33,244 nucleotides of DNA from CAZAXU01 sp964489245 (GTDB lineage: Bacteria > Bacteroidota > Bacteroidia > Flavobacteriales > Flavobacteriaceae), in assembly GCA_964489245.1 (NCBI GenBank), contig CAZAXU010000024.1, forward strand, positions 1 to 33,244, given 5' to 3'. This document shows, piece by piece, positions 24,728-33,176 of this stretch. Both the position numbers and the translations under genes were made by a program. Under the pieces are notes generated by a model that made no database searches, was not told the origin of the DNA, and saw only the letters and a list, made by a program, of their open reading frames with translations. How positions within the stretch are numbered: the stretch's first letter is position 1; each line of letters begins with the position of its first letter.

Positions 24728-25818
24728 CCTATGCTATTTTAGATATAGAAACTACCGGAGGCTCTACAGAAAAAGAAGCCATCACGGAAATTGCCGTTTT
24801 CAGGTATGACGGGAATAAGGTTATAGACCAATTCAGCAGTTTGGTAAATCCTGAATGTCCAATACAACCTTTTGTGGTCAAACTAACGGGAATCAACAAT
24901 AAGATGCTTCGAAAAGCACCGAAATTCTATGAAATTGCAAAAAGACTTGTTGAAATCACAGACGGATGTGTTATTGTGGCACATAATGCAGCCTTTGATT
25001 ATAGGGTGCTCCGCAAAGAATTTTCTCGTTTAGGATACAAATTTGAACGCCCCACGCTGTGCACGGTGGAAACAAGTCGGGCATTGATTCCTGATATGCC
25101 TTCATATAGTCTGGGGAAACTTTGTCGCTCTTTGCATATTCCAATGTCTGACAGACATCGAGCAACCGGAGATGCCAGAGCAACATTAGAATTGTTTAAA
25201 CTATTGCTCAATAAACAAAGAAATATGACGAGCAGAATCAAATATCCTGCTGATAAAAAATCTTTTCTTTCTCTATCCGGAAATTTGGTGGAAATGATTG
25301 AAAATTTACCTACAAAAAAGGGAATTCTTTATTTGTATAATCATGATAATGAGTTGATTGCCGTTAAGCATTCCGGAAATATAAAAAGTAAATTCAATCG
25401 TATTTTTACAAAAAATAACCCTAAATCTGTTGCAATGCAACGAGAAATCAAACGAGTGGATTATGAATTGTTATCAGGAAATTTGATTAACCGGATTGTA
25501 GCGTGGACTTATAGAGACCGATACAATCCTAAGTTTACACCATGCATACGAAAAAATGGAATAAAGACGGAAGCTTTTTCCAACAATTCCATGCTTCTGG
25601 TAGACAAGGGACATCATATTGGAGAGAAATCATTGATTTATATTGAAAATCAGAAAGTTATAGGTTTCGGATTTTTTGAATTGGAGTGGCAAAAACAAAA
25701 TATCTCGATACTCAAAGATCGATTGACAAAATTGGAAGACAAACCCTCTCTAAGAAAAATAATTCAAGATTATCTGAAAAAATATCGTGTAGAACAAATA
25801 ATCAGATTTGATGAGTAG
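24724..25818 (+). CDS. DnaQ-type 3'-5' exonuclease fused to a decayed GIY-YIG (UvrC-like) domain
   Basis: A 364-residue protein. Residues 1-165 are a DEDDh exonuclease: D7 and E9 in LDIETTGG, H87 and D92 in AHNAAFDYRVL, and H145 and D150 in DRHRATGDARAT. From about 196 a UvrC-like GIY-YIG module begins, but its key parts are changed: the second motif reads IAVKHSGNIK, the following arginine is lysine, and the expected glutamate is not found. Nuclease activity of that half is therefore doubtful. The start is TTG at 24724, overlapping the mutase stop codon (TTGA); no ATG exists before the LDIETTG motif. The domain order is common in Bacteroidota and resembles polymerase-epsilon/UvrC-like fusions used in repair. 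Confidence 0.82.
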   Translation: MTYAILDIETTGGSTEKEAITEIAVFRYDGNKVIDQFSSLVNPECPIQPFVVKLTGINNKMLRKAPKFYEIAKRLVEITDGCVIVAHNAAFDYRVLRKEFSRLGYKFERPTLCTVETSRALIPDMPSYSLGKLCRSLHIPMSDRHRATGDARATLELFKLLLNKQRNMTSRIKYPADKKSFLSLSGNLVEMIENLPTKKGILYLYNHDNELIAVKHSGNIKSKFNRIFTKNNPKSVAMQREIKRVDYELLSGNLINRIVAWTYRDRYNPKFTPCIRKNGIKTEAFSNNSMLLVDKGHHIGEKSLIYIENQKVIGFGFFELEWQKQNISILKDRLTKLEDKPSLRKIIQDYLKKYRVEQIIRFDE

Positions 25819-26731
25819 TTTGAATAAAATATTGATTTGCGTGCTTGGTCCCACTGCATCGGGAAAGACTTCACTGGCAATACGATTGGCAAAACATTAT
25901 AAAACTGAAATCATATCGGCAGACTCTCGTCAGTTTTATAAAGAAATGCAGATAGGAACAGCCGTTCCGTCTGTTGAAGAACTGGCTTCTGCCCCACATC
26001 ATTTTGTTCAGCATAAATCTATTTTTGAAGATTATACCGTCGGCGATTTTGAAAAGGATTTTCTCGTAAAATCAGAAAAATTATTTAAAAACCATAAATA
26101 TCTGATTCTTGTCGGAGGTTCCGGACTATATATAGATGCTGCTGTGAAAGGTCTGGATAATCTCCCCGTAAAAAATGAAAAAATCCGTAAGGAATTAGAA
26201 GAAAAACTAAACAAAGAAGGAATTGAATCTCTTCAAAAGAAATTGAAAGGTTTAGATGAAGAACATTATAATCAAATCGATACACAAAATCCGCACAGAC
26301 TAATACGAAGTATAGAGATTTTGCTACAATCTGACAAAAAAATGCTTGATTTAAGAACTTCAGTCAAACCCAAAAGAAATTTTAAAACTATTTATATAGG
26401 ACTGAATACAGATAGAGATTTGCTTTATGAACGCATCAACAGACGGGTAGATTTGATGATGCAAGAAGGTTTATTGAGTGAAGTTAAAGCCTTAGAACAA
26501 CATAAAGAACTAAATGCTTTAAACACAGTCGGTTACAAGGAGTTGTTTTCTTACTTAGACAATGAAATAAGTCTGGATTTTGCTATTTCCGAGATCAAAA
26601 AAAACACACGCAGATATGCCAAACGTCAATTAACATGGTATAGAAAAAATGAGCAAATCAATTGGTTTGATGTGCATCACGATTTGAATGAGATTATCAA
26701 AAGAATAGATTTTTTTTCAAAAAACACCTAA
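25811..26731 (+). CDS. miaA: tRNA dimethylallyltransferase (MiaA)
   Basis: A 306-residue enzyme that adds the isopentenyl group to A37 of tRNAs reading codons that start with U. The P-loop is GPTASGKTSL (residues 12-21). SADSRQFYKEMQIGTAVPS, the LVGGSGLYIDA stretch and the NTVGYKELFSYL and TRRYAKRQLTWYRK motifs are typical. ATG 25811 overlaps the exonuclease stop by 8 bases and is preferred to TTG 25808. It is the last gene of the seven-gene run. Confidence 0.95.
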   Translation: MSSLNKILICVLGPTASGKTSLAIRLAKHYKTEIISADSRQFYKEMQIGTAVPSVEELASAPHHFVQHKSIFEDYTVGDFEKDFLVKSEKLFKNHKYLILVGGSGLYIDAAVKGLDNLPVKNEKIRKELEEKLNKEGIESLQKKLKGLDEEHYNQIDTQNPHRLIRSIEILLQSDKKMLDLRTSVKPKRNFKTIYIGLNTDRDLLYERINRRVDLMMQEGLLSEVKALEQHKELNALNTVGYKELFSYLDNEISLDFAISEIKKNTRRYAKRQLTWYRKNEQINWFDVHHDLNEIIKRIDFFSKNT

Positions 26732-26751
26732 ACTGATTTTTTGTCAGGTTC

Positions 26752-26774
26752 AAATGACAATAATTCAGTCATTT
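26752..26774 (+). terminator. Weak hairpin after miaA
   Basis: AAATGAC (26752-26758) pairs with GTCATTT (26768-26774) around a 9-nt loop, followed by only a few T residues. It is a plausible but weak end for the engB-miaA transcript. Confidence 0.3.
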
Positions 26775-26863
26775 TCAACAAATTATGACTTAATGTCCGG
26801 ATTCTGCTCGAGGAATGAACTTTGTGTGCTTTCTTGCGAAAACAAACTAAAAAAATAATAATT

Positions 26864-29458
26864 ATGAATCTAGATAAATTTACTATAAAATCACAGGAAG
26901 CTGTGCAGAAAGCCATGCAGATTGCACAGGCAATGCAACATCCGCAAATTGAAAATGTTCATTTGATAAAAGCTATTCTCGAAGTGGATGAAAACGTAAC
27001 GCCCCACCTACTCAAAAAAGTTGGCGTGGATGTTGATTTGTTCAAGAAACGTTTGGATGAAAAAATAAATATGTTGCCCAAACAAGAAGGAGGAAATCTT
27101 CAGTTGTCTGGAACCACATCAAAAACCCTGACAAACGCCTTGAATATGGCCGAGAAAATGAAAGATGAGTATGTTTCTATAGAACATCTACTCTTATCCG
27201 TTTTTGAAGCAAAAGATGATATATCAAAAATATTAAAAGACATGGGCGTTTCAAAAAATGCTTTGGAACAAGCCATCCAAGAAATTAGAAAAGGCAATCG
27301 TGTGACTTCTCAGAGTCAAGAAGATACCTATCAATCTTTGGAAAAGTATGCCATTAATCTTACTAAACTTGCCAGAAAAGGAAAATTAGATCCGGTAATC
27401 GGCAGAGACCGAGAAATTCGTAGAATTTTACAGATTTTGTCGCGCAGAACCAAGAATAATCCTATTTTGGTTGGAGAACCCGGAACGGGAAAAACCGCTA
27501 TTGCAGAAGGTCTGGCACATCGAATTGCCAAAGGAGATGTGCCTGAAAATCTCAAAGACAAACAAATCTATTCTCTTGACATGGGTGCATTGATGGCCGG
27601 TGCAAAATATAAAGGAGAATTTGAAGAACGCCTAAAATCCGTCATCAACGAAGTAAAAAAATCAGAGGGAGAAATCATACTCTTTATAGATGAAATTCAT
27701 ACGTTGGTGGGTGCCGGTGGCGGTCAAGGTGCCATGGATGCCGCAAATATTTTAAAACCGGCCTTGGCGCGCGGAGAATTAAGAACAATTGGTGCAACAA
27801 CACTGGATGAATTCCAAAAACATTTTGAAAAAGATAAAGCATTGGAAAGACGTTTCCAAAAAGTTATGGTGGATGAACCCGATCAAGAATCAGCCATTTC
27901 AATTCTACGAGGAATTAAAGATAAATATGAACAACATCACAAGGTGCGCATAAAAGATGATGCAATTATCAGTGCGGTCGAATTATCCAGCCGATACATA
28001 TCAGATAGATATTTGCCCGATAAAGCCATTGATCTAATGGATGAAGCTGCTTCAAAATTGAGAATGGAAATCAATTCAAAACCCGAGGAATTGGATAAAT
28101 TGGATAGAAAAATCATGCAGTTGGAGATTGAATTGGCTGCCATTAAAAGAGAAAAAGACAAGAAAAAAATTAGTGAAATTGAAAAAGAACTTGCAGACTT
28201 GAAAGAAGAGCGCAATCAAATTTATTCAAAATGGAAAGAAGAAAAAGATTTGGTTGACCAAATTCAAAATATCAAAAAACAAATCGATGAAGTCAAGTTT
28301 GAAGCAGAACAAGCCGAGCGAGACGGAGATTATGGAAAAGTTGCCGAGATTAGATATGGCAAATTGAAAGAATTGGAAAAACAACTTGAAAATGTTCAAA
28401 ATGAACTTGTCAAAAAACAAAGCAAATCTTCTTTGATTAAAGAAGAAGTCACTGCAGAAGATGTCGCAGAAGTGGTGGCAAAATGGACAGGGATTCCCGT
28501 TCAGAAAATGTTGCAAGGAGATAAAGAAAAACTATTGAAATTGGAAGAAGAATTGCATCAAAGAGTTATTGGTCAAGATGATGCTATCCAAGCAATTGCC
28601 GATGCTGTTCGACGTTCAAGAGCCGGATTAAAAGACCCTAGAAAACCCATAGGCTCATTCTTGTTTTTAGGTACAACCGGCGTTGGAAAAACAGAGTTAG
28701 CGAAGGCATTGGCAGAATATCTGTTCAATGACGAAAAAGCCATCACCAGAATTGATATGAGTGAATATCAGGAAAAACATGCTGTGAGCAGATTGGTGGG
28801 AGCACCTCCGGGATATGTCGGTTATGAAGAAGGCGGACAATTAACCGAAGCTGTGAGAAGAAAACCTTACTCTGTAATTTTATTTGATGAAATTGAAAAA
28901 GCACACCCTGATACGTTCAATATTCTTTTGCAAATGTTGGATGAAGGACGCCTGACAGATAACAAAGGAAGAACAGCAGATTTCAAAAATACGCTAATCA
29001 TTATGACATCCAATATGGGTGCCGATAGAATTCAGGAAGCTTTTGAGAATGCCAAAACCGAAGCGGAAAGAAAAAAAGCGGCGGAAAAGGCTAAAGCCGA
29101 TGTGCTGTCGGAATTAAAAACAAGAATTCGTCCTGAATTTTTAAACAGAATTGATGAAATTATCATGTTTAAACCTTTGACAAAAGATGAAATCAAAGAC
29201 ATTGTCAAGATTCAGTTGAAAAACGTTGAAAAAATGTTGATGGGACAAAATATTAAACTCAGTTTTTCCGAAAGAATCATAAACTATCTTGCTGACAAAG
29301 GTTTTGATCCGGAGTATGGAGCGCGTCCTATCAAACGCGTGATACAACGAGATATTCTGAACGAACTATCTAAAGATATTTTGGCAGGAAAAGTAAGCTC
29401 CGATATGATAATTCAAGTGGATTATAAAGATGGAAAAGTTGTATTTGAAAATAAATAA
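26864..29458 (+). CDS. clpB: ATP-dependent chaperone ClpB
   Basis: An 864-residue Hsp100 disaggregase of normal length. An N-terminal repeat domain (1-145) is followed by AAA+ module 1 with Walker A GEPGTGKTA near residue 204, a coiled-coil middle domain (about 400-525, rich in Lys and Glu) and AAA+ module 2 with Walker A GTTGVGKTE near 603, plus the GYVGYEEGG pore loop. It works with DnaK, DnaJ and GrpE, and the last two are encoded in the convergent operon. ATG 26864 is preferred to an upstream in-frame ATG at 26822, because a 7-of-8 promoter match (GAACTTTG, 26817-26824) overlaps the latter. No CIRCE element is visible. Confidence 0.96.
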   Translation: MNLDKFTIKSQEAVQKAMQIAQAMQHPQIENVHLIKAILEVDENVTPHLLKKVGVDVDLFKKRLDEKINMLPKQEGGNLQLSGTTSKTLTNALNMAEKMKDEYVSIEHLLLSVFEAKDDISKILKDMGVSKNALEQAIQEIRKGNRVTSQSQEDTYQSLEKYAINLTKLARKGKLDPVIGRDREIRRILQILSRRTKNNPILVGEPGTGKTAIAEGLAHRIAKGDVPENLKDKQIYSLDMGALMAGAKYKGEFEERLKSVINEVKKSEGEIILFIDEIHTLVGAGGGQGAMDAANILKPALARGELRTIGATTLDEFQKHFEKDKALERRFQKVMVDEPDQESAISILRGIKDKYEQHHKVRIKDDAIISAVELSSRYISDRYLPDKAIDLMDEAASKLRMEINSKPEELDKLDRKIMQLEIELAAIKREKDKKKISEIEKELADLKEERNQIYSKWKEEKDLVDQIQNIKKQIDEVKFEAEQAERDGDYGKVAEIRYGKLKELEKQLENVQNELVKKQSKSSLIKEEVTAEDVAEVVAKWTGIPVQKMLQGDKEKLLKLEEELHQRVIGQDDAIQAIADAVRRSRAGLKDPRKPIGSFLFLGTTGVGKTELAKALAEYLFNDEKAITRIDMSEYQEKHAVSRLVGAPPGYVGYEEGGQLTEAVRRKPYSVILFDEIEKAHPDTFNILLQMLDEGRLTDNKGRTADFKNTLIIMTSNMGADRIQEAFENAKTEAERKKAAEKAKADVLSELKTRIRPEFLNRIDEIIMFKPLTKDEIKDIVKIQLKNVEKMLMGQNIKLSFSERIINYLADKGFDPEYGARPIKRVIQRDILNELSKDILAGKVSSDMIIQVDYKDGKVVFENK

Positions 29459-29482
29459 CTGATTAAGTTTATTAAATGCAAA

Positions 29483-29516
29483 AAAAAATACCTGTGAAAA
29501 ATCACAGGTATTTTTT
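29483..29516. terminator. Bidirectional intrinsic terminator between clpB and the grpE-dnaJ-regulator operon
   Basis: A perfect 15-bp stem: A6-TACCTGTGA (29483-29497) pairs with TCACAGGTA-T6 (29502-29516) around a 4-A loop. The T run follows the stem on the plus strand, and the A run gives the matching T run on the minus strand. It therefore serves both clpB and the opposite operon. Confidence 0.92.
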
Positions 29517-29534
29517 ATGTTCTATTTTTTTATT

Positions 29535-30704
29535 TTAGATATTCTTTCCTGAAAAATTGATTACATCATCTTTTGATATTTCATTTCCGCTTAGAATGAT
29601 TAATCTTTCCACGACGTTTCGCAGTTCACGAATATTTCCTGTCCATGTGTATTTTTTGAGTTGCTCCATACTTTCGTCAGTAAAGTTTTTAATTGGATTG
29701 CCTTGTTCTTCCGCTATTTTTTTTGCAAAATATTTTACCAAAATAGGAATATCATCTTTTCGATTATCCAGACTTGGGACTTGAATCAAAATTACGGCTA
29801 ATCTATGATATAAATCTTCTCGGAATTTTCCTTCGGCAATTTCTTTTTTTAGATCTTTATTGGTTGCCGCAATAATACGAACATCCACTTTGATATCCTT
29901 ATCACTTCCCACTCTTGAGATTCTGTTTTCTTGAAGTGCACGCAATACTTTTGCTTGTGCAGAAAGACTCATATCCCCCACTTCATCTAAAAATAAAGTT
30001 CCGCCGTTTGCCTGTTCAAATTTTCCTTTTTTGTCTTTATATGCTCCCGTAAAAGAACCTTTTATATGCCCAAACAATTCACTTTCAATTAATTCTGATG
30101 GAATGGCAGCACAATTCACTTCAACCATGGGTCCTTTGCTTCTCTTGCTCTTTTGATGAATCCAATGGGCTACTAATTCTTTTCCTGTTCCGTTTTTTCC
30201 GGTTATCAATACCCGTGCATCTGTGGGAGCTACTTTCTCAATAACATCTTTCACATTATCGATTTGTTCAGAATTGCCTATCATTTCATATTTCTTACTC
30301 ACCTTCTTTTTGAGCGTGATATTCTCAACGATAAGCTCTTTGCGTTCTAAAGCATTTCTTACAGATGTCAACAACCGATTTAGATCCGGTGGTTTTGAAA
30401 TATAATCAAAGGCACCTTTTCTCATGCTTTCAACCGCGGTTTCCAAGTCGCCATGACCGGAAATCATTACAAAAGGAATTTCAGGTTTCAGTTTTCCGGT
30501 TTCTTCCAAGACTTCAATGCCGTCTTTCTTTGGCATTTTAATGTCACATAAAACCAAATCATAGTCTTTTTCTTTGATTAGTTTCATTCCTTCCACGCCA
30601 TCATTTGCTTCATCAACCTTCAATTCACTTGATTCTTCTTCAATAATTCTTTTCAACACCCTGCGAATCGCCGCTTCGTCTTCAATAATCAATATTTTTT
30701 TCAT
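29535..30704 (-). CDS. Sigma54-type response regulator without a DNA-binding domain
   Basis: A 389-residue protein. Residues 1-120 are a receiver with D9/D11-type acidic residues and phospho-acceptor D54 (VLCDIKMPKKDG). Residues 145-375 are an NtrC-family AAA+ domain with Walker A GKNGTGKE, the sigma54-contact loop written GSFTGA instead of GAFTGA, Walker B GGTLFLDEVGDM and the sensor region NIRELRNVVERL. It stops about 20 residues after that region, where NtrC-type proteins continue into a Fis-like helix-turn-helix. The terminator follows directly, so no frame-shifted remainder exists. It is the third gene of the grpE-dnaJ operon (22-nt gap). The cognate kinase is not in the window. Confidence 0.88.
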   Translation of the reverse strand: MKKILIIEDEAAIRRVLKRIIEEESSELKVDEANDGVEGMKLIKEKDYDLVLCDIKMPKKDGIEVLEETGKLKPEIPFVMISGHGDLETAVESMRKGAFDYISKPPDLNRLLTSVRNALERKELIVENITLKKKVSKKYEMIGNSEQIDNVKDVIEKVAPTDARVLITGKNGTGKELVAHWIHQKSKRSKGPMVEVNCAAIPSELIESELFGHIKGSFTGAYKDKKGKFEQANGGTLFLDEVGDMSLSAQAKVLRALQENRISRVGSDKDIKVDVRIIAATNKDLKKEIAEGKFREDLYHRLAVILIQVPSLDNRKDDIPILVKYFAKKIAEEQGNPIKNFTDESMEQLKKYTWTGNIRELRNVVERLIILSGNEISKDDVINFSGKNI

Positions 30705-30726
30705 CTGTATGCTTTTTTATTTGTTT

Positions 30727-31857
30727 TTAGGAAAACAGATCCTGTATTTTTTCAAAAAATGATTTGTCCGATTTAGACGGGTTTGGCTGAAAATCAGGAT
30801 GATTTTGATGTTTTTCAAAGAAATCTTTGAGTTCCGGAGATAGTTTTTTAGGAGTCCAAACATTGATATTAATCAATAAATCTCCATGCCCGTAGCCGTC
30901 AATATCAGGAATTCCTTTATTTTTCAATCTTAAAATCTTTCCGGATTGTAAACCGGCTTCCAGTTTTAATCTGACTTTTCCATGAGGTGTTTCCACCTCC
31001 TTGGTTCCACCCAGAACAGCCTCCGGAATACTGATGTATAAGTCCGTGTGTAAATTATTTCCTTCTCTTTTATATTTAGGGTCTTCCACTTCTATAATCT
31101 GAACGAGTAAGTCTCCGGCAACACTATTATTTCCGGGGGCTTCATTTCCTTTTCCGGCCACTCTCAGTTGAACGCCATCTCTTACACCTTTAGGTAAATT
31201 GATACTTACCACATCTTCTTTTCTAATCATTCCATTGGCATCTGAACCCGGAGCTCTCGTTTCAATACTCTGTCCTGTTCCTCCACAAACATTACAAGTT
31301 CCTGTGGTTTGCATTCTTCCGAAAATGGTATTGGTCACGCGGCTTATTCTTCCGCTTCCTCCACATTGATGACAAGTTTTATATGTTGTGCCATCTGCCT
31401 TGACCAATCTTTTTATTTTGATTTTTTTCTCTCCTCCTTTAATAACATCCGCTAAAGATACTTTAAGCCTTACACGAAGATCTGTTCCTCGAACTCTAGA
31501 CGTTCTGCGTTGCCCTGTGCTACCGCTAAATCCACTGAATCCGCCGCCGCCAAAGAAATCTCCAAAAATATCTCCGAATTGACTAAAAATATCATCCATG
31601 TTCATATGGTGACCTCCGCCAAAACCTCCGGCACCATCAAAGGCACTATGACCAAACTGATCATATCTCGTTTTCTTATCGGGGTCACTCAACACTTCAT
31701 ATGCCTCAGCAGCCTCTTTGAATTTTTCTTCCGCATCTTTGTCGTTAGGATTTCTGTCAGGGTGATACTGAATGGCTTTTTTTCTATAAGCTTTCTTTAT
31801 TTCTGCAGCATTGGCAGATTTGTCAATTCCCAATATTTCGTAATAATCTTTCTTCAT
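30727..31857 (-). CDS. dnaJ: Chaperone DnaJ with a single zinc centre
   Basis: A 376-residue Hsp40 co-chaperone. It has a J domain with HPD at 32-34, a Gly/Phe-rich region (75-112), a substrate-binding domain and the C-terminal dimer region. Canonical DnaJ has four CxxCxGxG motifs; only two are present here, CHQCGGSG (from C162) and CNVCGGTG (from C188). Their spacing corresponds to motifs II and III, which form zinc centre II. Motifs I and IV, which form zinc centre I, are both missing. In E. coli, centre II is the one needed for work with DnaK, so the core function should remain. It lies 10 nt after grpE. Confidence 0.94.
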   Translation of the reverse strand: MKKDYYEILGIDKSANAAEIKKAYRKKAIQYHPDRNPNDKDAEEKFKEAAEAYEVLSDPDKKTRYDQFGHSAFDGAGGFGGGHHMNMDDIFSQFGDIFGDFFGGGGFSGFSGSTGQRRTSRVRGTDLRVRLKVSLADVIKGGEKKIKIKRLVKADGTTYKTCHQCGGSGRISRVTNTIFGRMQTTGTCNVCGGTGQSIETRAPGSDANGMIRKEDVVSINLPKGVRDGVQLRVAGKGNEAPGNNSVAGDLLVQIIEVEDPKYKREGNNLHTDLYISIPEAVLGGTKEVETPHGKVRLKLEAGLQSGKILRLKNKGIPDIDGYGHGDLLININVWTPKKLSPELKDFFEKHQNHPDFQPNPSKSDKSFFEKIQDLFS

Positions 31858-31867
31858 CTTTTGTTTT

Positions 31868-32392
31868 TTATTGTCCGGTTACCACTTTGGGGAAACGAAT
31901 CACTTTATTTCCGAGTTTGTAGCCCTTCTCAACTACATCAAATATTTTTCCCGACATTTTTTTATCATCAACGGGAACTTGGGCAATTGCCTCATGTATT
32001 TCCGCATCAAAAGCATCACCTTTTTTAATTTCTATATCACTCAAACCTTCTTTGAGTAAGATGTTTTTAAATTTATCAAAAATTAATTGCACCCCTTTGA
32101 GCGCTTCATCATCCTTACTTTTGTTGATCTCTGCTATAGCCCGTTCAAAATCATCTAAAACAGGCAAAAGATTTTTGATAATGCTTTCTCCTGCAGTTTC
32201 GAACAACTCCAATCGGTCTTTAGCTGTTCGTTTCCTGAAATTTTCAAACTCTGCATATAAACGTAAATATCTATCCTTTTCTTCTTGTAACTTTTCTTCA
32301 AGCGATTGTTCTTCAGCTATTTGAATTGGCTCTTTTTCCTGAGTCGTTTCTTGTTTTTTAGATCGCTTTTTATCTGCTTTTTTCTTTTTCAT
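31868..32392 (-). CDS. grpE: Nucleotide exchange factor GrpE
   Basis: A 174-residue protein. A very charged N-terminus rich in Lys and Glu leads into a long helix (about 30-90; LRLYAEFENFRKRTAKDRLELFE) that forms the dimer stalk. It ends in the beta domain with HEAIAQVPV and VVEKGYKLGNKVIRFPKVVV-like wording that contacts DnaK. It is the first gene of the grpE-dnaJ-regulator operon and has its own promoter (32432-32463). dnaK is not in the window. Confidence 0.95.
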   Translation of the reverse strand: MKKKKADKKRSKKQETTQEKEPIQIAEEQSLEEKLQEEKDRYLRLYAEFENFRKRTAKDRLELFETAGESIIKNLLPVLDDFERAIAEINKSKDDEALKGVQLIFDKFKNILLKEGLSDIEIKKGDAFDAEIHEAIAQVPVDDKKMSGKIFDVVEKGYKLGNKVIRFPKVVTGQ

Positions 32393-32431
32393 TTCTCAAT
32401 TAAGTTTGTTAATGATTCCTGTTTGTGTCTG

Positions 32432-32463
32432 CAAATATATTGCCAATTATTATCAATGACAAA
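32432..32463 (-). promoter_or_regulatory. Promoter for the grpE-dnaJ-regulator operon
   Basis: On the minus strand TTTG (32460-32463) is followed by a 20-nt spacer and TATATTTG (32432-32439), matching both Bacteroidota promoter elements. It predicts a transcript start near 32426 and a leader of about 35 nt before the grpE ATG. No separate heat-shock operator is evident. Confidence 0.65.
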
Positions 32464-32531
32464 TTGACAGACCACAAAGTTTTTGAAATCAAATCGGCTT
32501 TATGCCAAACAATTCATAAGACAATCCGTTT

Positions 32532-33176
32532 TTAGAGTTTTTTGGCACGTAACATTTCTCGTTTTCCCGGAGGTCCTTGTATACGTTCTACAATAAAACC
32601 TACGCTTTCCATAGTTCTTCTAACGCTCCCTTTTGCAGAATAGGTCACTAAAACGCCTCCGATATTCATATGTTTATAAATATTTTCAAAAACATCGTTT
32701 GTCCACATTTCCGGTTGCTTATTTGGTGCAAAAGCATCAAAATAAACCAAATCAAAACGCTTTTCGGATTGAAAGTTCAATAAATCTAATTCTCTCTTAT
32801 GAAGTATAAAATTTCCTCGTAGAACAACTTCTTTATTCCATGGAGCATCATGAACTTGTCTGAACAAACTTTGATTTTCTTTTTTTAAAAAATTCAATTG
32901 ATTAATTATATTCTCATGCAAAGGAAATTTTTCAATACTCTCAAAATAAATTGTTCTTTTTCCTGATATATTTTCAATCAAACTCAAAAAAACATTTAAT
33001 CCTGTTCCAAAACCGATTTCCAAAATATTCAAATCATTTTGTGCGTGATAACGCAACCCACTCTTGATAAATACATGAAGAGACTCCGTTACTGCCCCGA
33101 ATTTTGAATGATAGGTCTCGTTCATTTCAGGCAGAAAAATACTGCTTGAACCATCGTTGGTGCGAATTACTCTCAT
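32532..33176 (-). CDS. mnmD: MnmD-type tRNA 5-aminomethyl-2-thiouridine methyltransferase
   Basis: A 214-residue SAM-dependent methyltransferase equal to the N-terminal domain of E. coli MnmC without the FAD oxidase half. It begins by recognising a family-typical ETYHSKFGAVTES stretch, then the SAM motif ILEIGFGTGLN (about 50-60), YFDAFAPNKQPEMWT, VTYSAKGSVRRTME and the terminal PPGKREMLRA. It should methylate the wobble uridine side chain of tRNA. The partner enzyme that makes the substrate in such organisms is elsewhere. It begins 68 bases from the window end; no clear promoter is visible there. Confidence 0.88.
   Translation of the reverse strand: MRVIRTNDGSSSIFLPEMNETYHSKFGAVTESLHVFIKSGLRYHAQNDLNILEIGFGTGLNVFLSLIENISGKRTIYFESIEKFPLHENIINQLNFLKKENQSLFRQVHDAPWNKEVVLRGNFILHKRELDLLNFQSEKRFDLVYFDAFAPNKQPEMWTNDVFENIYKHMNIGGVLVTYSAKGSVRRTMESVGFIVERIQGPPGKREMLRAKKL

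Noticed and set aside
29459..29534. Possible frame-shifted Fis-type HTH of the sigma54 regulator
   Set aside because: The space after the stop is occupied by an A/T run and the terminator; no reading frame encodes a helix-turn-helix.
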